NCBI GenBank assembly: GCA_023659785.1
Contig: JAGXOR010000077.1
Location: 1-6,537, forward strand
DNA length: 6,537 bases
From: Methanomicrobia archaeon LH_S13
Lineage (GTDB): Archaea > Halobacteriota > Syntropharchaeia > Alkanophagales > Methanospirareceae
Direction of reading: 5' to 3'
The notes beneath the pieces were generated by a model. The model was not told where the DNA came from. It ran no database searches and worked only from the letters and a program-made list of their open reading frames with translations. The translations under genes and the position numbers were made by a program. Positions 1 to 6,357 of the stretch are shown one piece after another (within the stretch, counting starts at the first letter, position 1; each line of letters starts with the position of its first letter).

Positions 1-64
1 CTCTGTACCTTTAGTAATACTTTTATAAAATCAATGTTAATCTGACAAAGTCAAGATAATAATC

Positions 65-80
65 ACCGAAAGTTTTATAT
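65..80 (+). promoter_or_regulatory. Archaeal BRE + TATA promoter, probably for ppsA
   Basis: ACCGAAA (65-71), two bases, then TTTATAT (74-80) matches the archaeal arrangement of a purine-rich BRE directly upstream of a TATA box. The same spacing recurs near the right end of the window (6502-6518), which supports it as a real element of this genome. With the usual TATA-to-start distance of about 25 nt, transcription would begin near 100-105. The leader before the likely ppsA start at 357 would then be about 250 nt and contain the gap relic. The promoter may originally have served the lost gap gene. This is inferred from sequence only. Confidence 0.65.
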
Positions 81-88
81 GTACATAT
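77..88. promoter_or_regulatory. 12-bp perfect palindrome overlapping the TATA box
   Basis: ATATGTACATAT reads the same on both strands and shares its first four bases with the TATA box at 74-80. A dimeric regulator bound here would compete with TBP/TFB. A 12-bp AT-rich palindrome can also arise by chance in a window of this size, so its placement is the only argument for function. Confidence 0.25.
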
Positions 89-152
89 CTCCTATGGTAA
101 GACCAAAAGGAAAGGAGAGGGGAATATTGGAGGGATATAAAGATATGGAAAA

Positions 153-314
153 ATACCTACCTACTCCACTGGAGCAGCAAAAGCAGTAAATCAATCATTC
201 AAAGCCGTTTCGGAGAACGAGCTTAAAGGCATTATAGAATATAGTGAAGCACCACTTGTTTCCGCAGACATAGTTGGCAACCCTCATTCAGCTATCTTTG
301 ACAGTATGCTTACA
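153..314 (+). pseudogene. Relic of class I glyceraldehyde-3-phosphate dehydrogenase
   Basis: In the frame whose codons begin at multiples of three, the translation contains IPTYSTGAAKAV directly followed by NQSFKAVSENELKG and then EYSEAPLVSADIVGNPHSAI, ending FDSMLT. These are signature blocks of the catalytic domain of class I (bacterial/eukaryal-type) GAPDH: the IPTSTGAAKAV block and the LKGILGYTEDPLVSSD.NG..SSIFD block. Against E. coli GapA about 41 residues between them are missing, and so are the NAD-binding half, the catalytic Cys region and the C-terminus. IPTYSTG also carries one extra residue, beside a CTAC tandem duplication. The frame is open from 141 but has no ATG, GTG or TTG before 306, so it cannot be translated normally. 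It enters ppsA in frame, which moves the apparent ppsA start upstream. The family is recognised with confidence; the order of decay events is inferred. Confidence 0.85.
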
Positions 315-356
315 AGGGCTATTCCTATACCAAAACACGAAATGGTAGAAAAAAAC

Positions 357-2816
357 ATGAAATATATAAAGTGGTTTGAAGAGCTTGGAATAGGAGATGT
401 AGCACTGGTTGGCGGCAAGAATGCATCTCTTGGAGAGATGATAAGGAACCTGGCAGAAAAGGGCGTGAACGTTCCTTCAGGATTTGCCATTACGGCTGAT
501 GCCTACAAATACCTGATAGAAGAAACGGGGATAAAGGATAAAATCAGAGATACGCTGGCGGATTTGGATACGAGCGATATGGTGTATTTAGCCGAGCGTG
601 GAAGTAAGATAAGAGGAATGATAAGAAATGCACAAATCCCTGCGGATTTGGAGGAAGAGGTAAGAGCCGCTTACAGAGAAATGGAGAAGAGGTATGGAGA
701 GGGGGTTGACGTAGCGGTGAGAAGCAGCGCAACCGCGGAGGACCTGCCCACTGCTTCTTTCGCGGGTCAGCAAGACACGTATCTAAATGTTAGGGGAGAA
801 GAAGAACTGGTGGAGAAGGTTATGGAATGCTTCGCTTCTTTATTCACCAATAGGGCAATATCCTACCGTGTGGATAAAGGATTTGACCACCTCGGCGTCT
901 ATCTCTCAGCGGGCGTGCAGAATATGGTTCGCTCAGATTTAGCATGTTCAGGAGTTATGTTTTCGTTAGATACGGATTCGGGTTTCAGAGACGTGGTTTA
1001 CATAACGGGGGCATACGGGTTAGGAGAGTACGTCGTGCAGGGGACTGTAAATCCCGACCAGTTTTTTGTCTTCAAGCCGACGTTAAAAGAAGGTTTTAAA
1101 CCGATAGTGGAGAAGAAACTGGAGGCGAAGAGAAAGAAGCTGGTTTATAATGAGGAAGGAACAGGAACAGAGGAAAGAGAAGTCGCAGAAAAAGACCGGG
1201 AAAGGTTTGTGTTGACTGACCCCGAGGTGCTCACACTTGCAAACTGGGCTTGCACGATAGAAGAGCATTATGATAAGCCGATGGATATAGAATGGGCAAA
1301 GGATGGGAGAACCGGGGAACTCTTCATCGTTCAAGCAAGGCCAGAAACAGTGCATTCGCAAAAAGACTTTTCGTTCTATGAGACTTATGTGCTGGAAGAG
1401 GAGGGAGAAATGCTCGTTCAGGGTGAGGCGGTTGGTGCTAAAATTGGATACGGAGAGGTAAATGTAATAGCAGATGCAAGCGAAATCGAGAAATTCAAGC
1501 CAGGACAGGTTCTGGTTACAGAGATGACCGACCCGGATTGGGAGCCGATAATGAAAATAGCGGGTGCAATCGTTACGACCCGCGGAGGAAGAACCTGCCA
1601 TGCTGCTATCATTTCCCGAGAGCTTGGAATTCCATGCGTTATCGGGACAGATAAAGGGACAAGCATTTTAAAAGACGTACAGGATGTCACGGTAGATTGC
1701 TCACAAGGCATGGGGAGGATATTCGATGGGAAATTGAAATACCACGTGGATAAAGTGCCGCTGCACAAACTTCCAAGACCTCACACCAAGATAATGATGA
1801 ATATGGGTGTTCCGGGAAATGCGTTTATTCAAGGTCAAATTCCGAATGATGGCGTGGGTTTAGCTCGCGAGGAGTTCATAATTAATTCCTATATCGGCAT
1901 ACATCCTCTGGCGCTGATAGAATACAAGGACTTAAAGAAAAGAGCAATGTCAAAGGATTATGAAAATAGGAAGGGACGTAGAAGAAAAGAGGAGTCGGCA
2001 GCGTCAGAAGAAGAGAAGAAGATAGCGGAGGTAATTAAAGAGATAGACGATAAAAGCGCAGTGTATGCGGATAAGACGGATTTTTTCGTGGACCAATTAG
2101 CGAGCGGAGTAGGAAAGATAGCAGCGGGATTTTATCCTAATGACGTGATAGTGCGGTTTTCGGATTTCAAGTCAAATGAGTATACGAATTTAACTGGGGG
2201 ATTTCTTTACGAACCTGTGGAAGACAATCCAATGATTGGTTGGAGAGGTGCGTCTCGTTATTATAACGAGAAATTCAAGCCGGCATTTGGATTAGAATGC
2301 AATGCGATACGGAAAGTGAGGGACGAGATGGGATTGACCAACGTTAAGGTGATGGTTCCGTTTTGCAGAACGCCGGAAGAAGGGAGAAAGGTAATAGAAA
2401 CAATGGCGGAGTTCGGATTGAAGCAGGGAGAAAATGGATTGGAAGTGTACGTGATGTGTGAGATACCATCGAATGTCATTTTAGCGGACCAATATGCGGA
2501 TGTGTTTGATGGGTTCAGCATAGGGTCGAACGACCTGACACAATTGACACTTGGTCTGGATCGCGATTCTGACATTGTTGCAGACTTATTTGACGAGAGA
2601 AACGAAGCAGTGAAGTGGTTGGTGAAGCACGTCATAGAGGTTGCGCACGCCCACGAGCCAAGAAGAAAGATAGGCATTTGCGGACAGGCACCGAGCGATT
2701 ACCCAGATTTTGCTGAGTTCCTGGTCGAGTGCGGAATAGATTCGCTGTCTTTAAACCCGGATATAGTAGTATCAACGAGGCTGGATATTGCGAAGGTGGA
2801 AGAAGGGAAGAAATAA
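357..2816 (+). CDS. ppsA: Phosphoenolpyruvate synthase (pyruvate, water dikinase)
   Basis: PpsA makes PEP, AMP and phosphate from pyruvate, ATP and water, the entry step of gluconeogenesis in the cytoplasm. From ATG 357 it is 819 residues. Order: the N-terminal ATP-binding domain (VGGKNASLGEM near residue 19, VRSSATAEDLPTASFAGQQD near 122, FIVQARPETVHS near 328), the swivelling phosphohistidine domain with TTRGGRTCHAAIISRELG (catalytic His415, codon 1599-1601), and the PEP/pyruvate TIM barrel (NDGVGLAREEFIIN, VRFSDFKSNEY, MCEIPSN, GFSIGSNDLTQLTLGLDRDS, ICGQAPSD with catalytic Cys775, then SLSLNPD). All expected motifs are intact. The frame is open upstream to ATG 306, but residues before 357 belong to a gap relic plus unmatched codons, whereas MKYIKWFEELGIGDVALVGG matches family N-termini; ATG 342 is an alternative. 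No strong ribosome site precedes any of these ATGs. About 29 extra charged residues lie between the IGIHPLALIEY block and the DFFVDQLA block compared with E. coli PpsA. Confidence 0.95.
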   Translation: MKYIKWFEELGIGDVALVGGKNASLGEMIRNLAEKGVNVPSGFAITADAYKYLIEETGIKDKIRDTLADLDTSDMVYLAERGSKIRGMIRNAQIPADLEEEVRAAYREMEKRYGEGVDVAVRSSATAEDLPTASFAGQQDTYLNVRGEEELVEKVMECFASLFTNRAISYRVDKGFDHLGVYLSAGVQNMVRSDLACSGVMFSLDTDSGFRDVVYITGAYGLGEYVVQGTVNPDQFFVFKPTLKEGFKPIVEKKLEAKRKKLVYNEEGTGTEEREVAEKDRERFVLTDPEVLTLANWACTIEEHYDKPMDIEWAKDGRTGELFIVQARPETVHSQKDFSFYETYVLEEEGEMLVQGEAVGAKIGYGEVNVIADASEIEKFKPGQVLVTEMTDPDWEPIMKIAGAIVTTRGGRTCHAAIISRELGIPCVIGTDKGTSILKDVQDVTVDCSQGMGRIFDGKLKYHVDKVPLHKLPRPHTKIMMNMGVPGNAFIQGQIPNDGVGLAREEFIINSYIGIHPLALIEYKDLKKRAMSKDYENRKGRRRKEESAASEEEKKIAEVIKEIDDKSAVYADKTDFFVDQLASGVGKIAAGFYPNDVIVRFSDFKSNEYTNLTGGFLYEPVEDNPMIGWRGASRYYNEKFKPAFGLECNAIRKVRDEMGLTNVKVMVPFCRTPEEGRKVIETMAEFGLKQGENGLEVYVMCEIPSNVILADQYADVFDGFSIGSNDLTQLTLGLDRDSDIVADLFDERNEAVKWLVKHVIEVAHAHEPRRKIGICGQAPSDYPDFAEFLVECGIDSLSLNPDIVVSTRLDIAKVEEGKK
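1930..2016 (+). other. Charged insertion within PpsA
   Basis: This stretch encodes roughly residues 525-553 of PpsA and is rich in Lys, Arg and Glu, including RKGRRRKEES. In E. coli PpsA about 26 residues connect EF of the HPRALLEF motif to the REFYV segment; here about 55 do. The segment has the composition of a charged, flexible or helical surface loop. The reading frame stays intact on both sides, so it is not a frameshift. The exact boundaries are approximate and the comparison is from memory of the E. coli protein. Confidence 0.55.
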
Positions 2817-2885
2817 AGAACATGGCAGGAATGAGTAAAGAGGAAGAAAGAATTGGATTATGGAAATTATCCCTTGGATTGGCGT

Positions 2886-3111
2886 ATCGTTGGTATGACC
2901 GGGGATGGGGTCAATGATGCACGTGATTATTGATGCCATCAAGGAGAGCCGCAAAATATTCCTGCGTCTGAATAGCGTTACCATCTACTGAATCGCAACA
3001 TTTGTCACAGCCATTGGTTGGTACTATGCCGGGATTGTGCTGGGATACTGCCTGGTAACGTTTGTGATAATGAACTTTATAAAAGTTCCTCTTTTCAAGA
3101 AATGGGAGTAA
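2886..3111 (+). pseudogene. Relic of a P3A-type (proton-pump) P-type ATPase
   Basis: Three pieces of one protein family appear in order. Frame A (2886-2924) reads IVGMTGDGVNDAR, the P-type ATPase hinge motif MTGDGVNDAP. Frame B (2923-2997) reads VIIDAIKESRKIFLRLNS then VTIY, a TGA stop at 2989-2991, and IA; it matches the P3A segment LSVIIDAIKxSRKIFQRMxSYVIYRIAET, so the TGA stands where Arg is expected and could be CGA with one C-to-T change. Frame B continues with IGWYYAGIVLGYCLV then TFVIMNFIKVPLFKKWE and a stop at 3109, which resembles the last membrane segment and tail of archaeal and fungal/plant H+-ATPases. Missing are about 35 residues after the hinge motif, most of the C-terminal membrane segments, and everything before the hinge. 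The region cannot give a functional pump. The short open frame 2823-2917, with its own ATG, overlaps it in another frame and resembles nothing I know. Confidence 0.85.
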
Positions 3112-3129
3112 AAAAGCCAATGGTGGAAT

Positions 3130-3145
3130 ATAATATATATTTAAG
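3130..3145 (+). promoter_or_regulatory. TATA-like promoter element for the acd operon
   Basis: The AT-only run ATAATATATATTTAA lies 38-53 nt before the acd start codon. With TATA-to-start spacing of about 25 nt, the transcript would start at about 3158-3168 and have a short leader. No ACCGAAA-type BRE precedes it, unlike the elements at 65-80 and 6502-6518. The promoter may therefore be weaker or need an activator. The exact TATA register inside the run cannot be fixed by eye. Confidence 0.5.
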
Positions 3146-3152
3146 AAAAATG

Positions 3153-3167
3153 TTAGGTTATACCTAA
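3153..3167. promoter_or_regulatory. Perfect inverted repeat, candidate operator before acd
   Basis: TTAGGT (3153-3158) and ACCTAA (3162-3167) are exact reverse complements separated by TAT. The dyad lies downstream of the TATA-like run and covers the predicted transcription start, 16-30 nt before the acd ATG. This is a common position for archaeal repressor sites that block polymerase recruitment. The half-site TTAGGT resembles half-sites bound by DtxR-family metal regulators, but the overall spacing is shorter than the classic 19-bp DtxR box, so no regulator is assigned. As RNA it would form only a weak 6-bp stem with a 3-nt loop. Confidence 0.4.
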
Positions 3168-3182
3168 GCTAAGGATAATGCC

Positions 3183-5258
3183 ATGCTCGACCAACTTTTC
3201 AATCCCAAGAGTATCGCAGTGGTAGGAGCAACGCCAAAAGAAGGAAAAGTTGGAAATGCCCTTCTTAAGAACTTAATCGCATTTCAAAAGCAAGAGCAGG
3301 AGAAAGGACGAGGAAAGGATAGGCATAAGGATAGCGTAAGAATTTCTGCTGTAAACCCAAAGTACGAGGAAATTTTGGACGTCAAGTCATATCCATCGGT
3401 TATTCAAATTGAAGAAGAAGTAGACCTTGCTGTGGTAGCAGTTCCAGCCGTGAATGTTCCTGAAGTGCTCGAACAATGCGGTAAAAAGGGAATAAGAAAT
3501 GTGGTTGTCATAACTGCGGAATTTAAAGAGGCGGGAAAGGAAGGCGCTAAGCTTGAATCCAAACTCATCCGGTTAAGCGATAAATACGACTTAAATCTCG
3601 TTGGTCCAAACTGTCTGGGAATAATAAACATGCATGCGGGATTAAATGTGACTTTTGGTAAATCCATACCGGCAAAAGGAAATATAGCATTCTTAAGCCA
3701 ATCAGGGGCTTTTATATTGGGCGTTATTGAACGGTCAAGAGCGGTGAATATGGGACTTAGTAAGGTAGTTTCTCTGGGCAACAAAGCTGTTCTTGACGAA
3801 TGCGATTTCATAGAATATCTTGCTGAGGACGATGAAACAGAAGTAATAACGATGTATCTGGAGGATATAAGGGACGGGAGGAGGTTTATGGATGTTGTGA
3901 GGCAAGTGTCGAAAAAAAAGCCGGTTATCGTGATAAAAAGTGGTAGGACAGAGGCAGGAGCAAAAGCAGCTTCGAGCCATACTGGGGGCATAGCAGGCAG
4001 TGCAGAAACGCTCAGAGCTGCATTTCAGCAAGCAGGTGTGGTCGAAGCGAGCTCGATTGATGATTTGTTTGATTTCTCACTCACACTTTCGCGATTTCGT
4101 AGCATAAAGGGAGGAATAGCGATAGTAACTAATTCAGGAGGACCGGGGGTTATGGCTGCTGATGCGATAGAAGAATTTGGACTCGAACCTGCCTCTTTTG
4201 ATATAGAAACGATTGAAAACCTGCGTAAATTGGAAGTTGCGAATTTTTATAATCCCGTTGATGTACGTGGTGATGCGGATTCAGCTAAATTTGGAACTGC
4301 TCTGGGTATAGTAGCCTCGGATGGCGGAGTGGGAGCGATAATCTCTATTCTCTGTCCAACCGCGGGGATAACTTTCCTTCAGGCGGCGGATTATGTGCTG
4401 GACTGGAATGAGCAGGTACCGATTATTCCTGTATTTATGGGTGGTGAAACGGAGATGGAGACCGTAGAGAGGTTTAAAAAGCATAGAATCACAAACTATT
4501 TTGACCCGATGAAGGCAGTAAAAGCACTACACGCAGTCGCGGAATACAGTGAAATGAGGGAGAGAGAATATGCTCCACCGCATCATTTCAAAGTTGATAA
4601 GGAAGAGGCGAAAAGAGGCATAAAAGCCGAGGCTTTTAAGGTTCTGAAAGCGTATGGAATACCAGTGCCGGCGTATGGTATTGCAAAGACGGCGGAAGAA
4701 GCAGTTGAAATCGCAAACGGCGTAGGCTATCCCGTGGCTATGAAAATTGTTTCGCCAGAAATCATTCATAAAACAGATGTAGGCTGTGTAAAGCTAAGAG
4801 TTGAGAGAGAAGAGGTAAAAAAAGCTTTCTTTGAAATTTTGTACCGAGCGGAGAAATACACGAGCCCAAGACGAATTGAGGGTGTTCTTGTTCAACAGTT
4901 GGTGGAGGGTGGAAGGGAGGTGATAGTGGGTATGAAGCGAGACACACATTTTGGACCCTTGATAATGTTCGGATTGGGGGGCATTTATGTGGAGGTGTTC
5001 AAAGATGTTTCGTTTGGGATTGCACCGCTGAGCAGGAAAGATGCAACAGAAATGATCAAAAGTGTTAAGGCATACAGGATATTAAAAGGTATAAGAGGAG
5101 AACTGGGGTCAGATATAGATTCGTTAGTGGATGTTTTGCTCAGGTTTTCACAGCTCAGTATGGACTTCCCAGAGATACTTGAAGCGGACTTAAACCCTAT
5201 TAAGGTATTTGAGCATGGCAAAGGTTGTTATGTAATAGATTTTAAAATAATTAGTTAA
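3183..5258 (+). CDS. acd: ADP-forming acetyl-CoA synthetase, fused alpha-beta subunits
   Basis: This enzyme interconverts acyl-CoA + ADP + Pi and acid + ATP + CoA, giving archaea ATP from acetyl-CoA, or acetyl-CoA from acetate. The 691 residues contain, in order: a CoA-binding Rossmann domain (FNPKSIAVVGATPKEGKVGN, LVGPNCLGIIN near 143), the first succinyl-CoA-ligase-like domain with GNIAFLSQSGAFILG and the phosphohistidine loop ASSHTGGIAGS (His266, codon 3978-3980), the second ligase-like domain (GGIAIVTNSGGPGVMAADA), and from about 480 an ATP-grasp domain (AFKVLKAYGIPVP, MKIVSPEIIHKTDVG with the second phosphohistidine His529, REVIVGMKRDTHFGPLIMFG, FPEILEADLNP). Both histidines of the swinging phosphoryl relay are present. 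No acetyltransferase (GNAT) domain is attached, so it is not a Pat-type protein acetylase. Residues 35-52 are a Lys/Glu/Arg-rich addition after the first helix. Acetate is the usual substrate, but other short or aryl acids cannot be excluded. ATG 3183 fits family N-termini; the only purine-rich site is AAGG at 3171-3174. A downstream gene follows after 12 nt. Confidence 0.93.
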   Translation: MLDQLFNPKSIAVVGATPKEGKVGNALLKNLIAFQKQEQEKGRGKDRHKDSVRISAVNPKYEEILDVKSYPSVIQIEEEVDLAVVAVPAVNVPEVLEQCGKKGIRNVVVITAEFKEAGKEGAKLESKLIRLSDKYDLNLVGPNCLGIINMHAGLNVTFGKSIPAKGNIAFLSQSGAFILGVIERSRAVNMGLSKVVSLGNKAVLDECDFIEYLAEDDETEVITMYLEDIRDGRRFMDVVRQVSKKKPVIVIKSGRTEAGAKAASSHTGGIAGSAETLRAAFQQAGVVEASSIDDLFDFSLTLSRFRSIKGGIAIVTNSGGPGVMAADAIEEFGLEPASFDIETIENLRKLEVANFYNPVDVRGDADSAKFGTALGIVASDGGVGAIISILCPTAGITFLQAADYVLDWNEQVPIIPVFMGGETEMETVERFKKHRITNYFDPMKAVKALHAVAEYSEMREREYAPPHHFKVDKEEAKRGIKAEAFKVLKAYGIPVPAYGIAKTAEEAVEIANGVGYPVAMKIVSPEIIHKTDVGCVKLRVEREEVKKAFFEILYRAEKYTSPRRIEGVLVQQLVEGGREVIVGMKRDTHFGPLIMFGLGGIYVEVFKDVSFGIAPLSRKDATEMIKSVKAYRILKGIRGELGSDIDSLVDVLLRFSQLSMDFPEILEADLNPIKVFEHGKGCYVIDFKIIS
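3285..3338 (+). other. Charged insertion within the Acd CoA-binding domain
   Basis: Residues 35-52 (QKQEQEKGRGKDRHKDSV) sit between the first Rossmann helix (GNALLKNLIAF) and the second strand (RISAVNPKYEEILDVKSYPS). In most relatives only a few residues join these elements. The addition contains almost only Lys, Arg, Glu, Asp, Gln, Gly and His and does not break the frame. It probably forms a surface loop on the CoA-binding domain. The length estimate is from memory of the family. Confidence 0.5.
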
Positions 5259-5263
5259 GGGAG
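5259..5263 (+). promoter_or_regulatory. Ribosome binding site of the DRTGG gene
   Basis: GGGAG lies directly after the acd stop codon and ends 7 nt before ATG 5271. It is the clearest Shine-Dalgarno sequence in the window. Its presence at the internal gene of the pair, but not before ppsA, fits the archaeal habit of leaderless or weakly led first genes and SD-led downstream genes in operons. It supports ATG 5271 as the start. Confidence 0.7.
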
Positions 5264-5270
5264 AAAGAAA

Positions 5271-6332
5271 ATGAAAAACATATTTGTATCGTCCATAGAG
5301 AAGTATTCGGGAAAGAGTGCGGTGATAACAGCTCTGGGGCAGATATTGCATGAAAAGGGTTTAAAAGTGGGCTACTTCAAACCTTTTGGCGTGAACACCA
5401 TCAGGATAGGGGACCAATTAGTGGATGAAGACGCATACAATATCGCAAACGTGTTGAATACCGGGGATGATATGGAAGACGTATGCCCGGTGAAGCTTGA
5501 CAGACCATACGCGGATTTTGTTCGGGCTGCACCTGACGCAGAGGAGCTAAAGAGAAGGGTTACTGACGCCTATAAGAGGATTTCAGAGGGTAATGATGTC
5601 GTGCTTGTGGAGGGAGCAGTGGATTATAAAACGGGAAAAGGGTTAGGAATTAGCGACCTGGACGTTTCTCGTGCGCTGGGTTTAAACGTACTTATGGTGG
5701 TAAAATACACGAATGATTTCGTTCTCGACGAGATTCTTGCTGCTAAAGAACTTTTTGGTGAGCGGCTTGAGTTCGTTCTGTTCAATCAGCTCATTGGCTA
5801 CAAGAAGGCGCATGTCAAAGATATTGCAGAACGATTATTAAAAAGAGAAGGGATAGGAATGATAGGCACAATGCCTTACGACCCTCTACTTGCTGGCTTG
5901 TTTGTAACTGAACTCGGTGATGCACTAAAAGGTAAGTGGCTTGTTAAGCTCTCGGAGGATGTAATCATCGAGGATTTCTTGATAGGTGCGATGTCACCAC
6001 AAGCAGCTTTAAAATATCTCAGACGTGTGAGGAAAGCGGTATTGATAACCGGTGGAGACCGAGCGGATTTGCAAAATCTCGCACTTGAAATAGGGAACAT
6101 AAACTGCCTTCTGTTGACCGGTAATTTGGAACCACCGAGAACAATGCTTGGTAAAGCGGAAGAGAAAGGTGTTCCTGTTATCGTGGTTGCCGATGACACA
6201 CTTACGACGATGCAGAAGGTGGAAGAAGTATTTGGGAAGGCGGGGATAAAGGGTGATGTGAAGCTAAAAAGGATTAAAGAACTTGTTGAACAGTTTGTTG
6301 ATTTGGAGAGGTTGGAGGTGGAAAAATTTTAG
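5271..6332 (+). CDS. BioD-like / DRTGG-domain protein (phosphotransacetylase N-terminal-like)
   Basis: The 353-residue protein belongs to the family often named 'phosphotransacetylase family protein', which has the non-catalytic N-terminal half of long Pta enzymes. Residues 1-200 form a dethiobiotin-synthetase-like P-loop domain: NIFVSSIEKYSGKSAV (degenerate Walker A, Gly14-Lys15-Ser16), GLKVGYFKPFGVN, and a Walker-B-like strand DVVLVEGAVDYKTGKGLG. Residues about 213-325 form the DRTGG domain, with AMSPQAALKYLRR, LITGGDRADLQNLAL (Thr260-Gln268), LLLTGNLEPP and VPVIVVADDTLTTM. The Pta catalytic domain is absent and the length matches stand-alone members, so this is not a truncation. The reaction, if any, is unknown. 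In long Pta enzymes this region modulates activity in response to metabolites. The 12-nt gap to acd and the shared strand suggest co-expression, and a sensor or accessory role for Acd is my inference. It is not a cobyrinate synthase despite the shared fold. Confidence 0.85.
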   Translation: MKNIFVSSIEKYSGKSAVITALGQILHEKGLKVGYFKPFGVNTIRIGDQLVDEDAYNIANVLNTGDDMEDVCPVKLDRPYADFVRAAPDAEELKRRVTDAYKRISEGNDVVLVEGAVDYKTGKGLGISDLDVSRALGLNVLMVVKYTNDFVLDEILAAKELFGERLEFVLFNQLIGYKKAHVKDIAERLLKREGIGMIGTMPYDPLLAGLFVTELGDALKGKWLVKLSEDVIIEDFLIGAMSPQAALKYLRRVRKAVLITGGDRADLQNLALEIGNINCLLLTGNLEPPRTMLGKAEEKGVPVIVVADDTLTTMQKVEEVFGKAGIKGDVKLKRIKELVEQFVDLERLEVEKF

Positions 6333-6338
6333 TCAAGG

Positions 6339-6357
6339 TTTTTACCGAAGGTAAAAA
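6339..6357 (+). terminator. Hairpin just after the acd operon, possible 3'-end element
   Basis: TTTTTACC (6339-6346) and GGTAAAAA (6350-6357) are perfect reverse complements around a GAA loop, beginning 7 nt after the stop codon of the DRTGG gene. The 8-bp stem is AU-rich with three GC-type pairs' worth of closing strength at most near the loop, and no U-run follows directly. A bacterial-style intrinsic terminator is therefore unlikely. It could be a 3'-end processing or stability element. Archaeal termination usually needs a T-run; T5 lies within the left arm (6339-6343) and T6 at 6465-6470. Confidence 0.35.

Noticed and set aside
94..189. Small + strand open frame of 31 codons downstream of the first promoter
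   Set aside because: Its ATG lies before the predicted transcription start and it overlaps the gap relic in another frame. The inner ATG at 145, preceded by GGAGGG, gives only 14 codons, and neither product resembles a known protein.
306..356. Start of PpsA at ATG 306, giving 836 residues
   Set aside because: The first codons belong to the GAPDH relic (FDSMLT), and family N-termini begin at the MKYIKW-like position, codon 357.
1083..1601. Long minus-strand open frames inside ppsA and acd (for example 1083-1601 and 3404-3991)
   Set aside because: They are antisense to strongly conserved coding sequence, have low-complexity Ser/Pro/Phe-rich translations and show no recognisable domain.
2729..2917. 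62-codon + strand open frame crossing the ppsA stop
   Set aside because: Its first half is ppsA in another frame and its end overlaps the ATPase relic out of frame; no domain is visible.
2989..2991. TGA in the ATPase relic as a recoded sense codon or selenocysteine
   Set aside because: The surrounding gene is also frameshifted and has large deletions, and the position normally holds Arg, so a simple nonsense mutation explains it.
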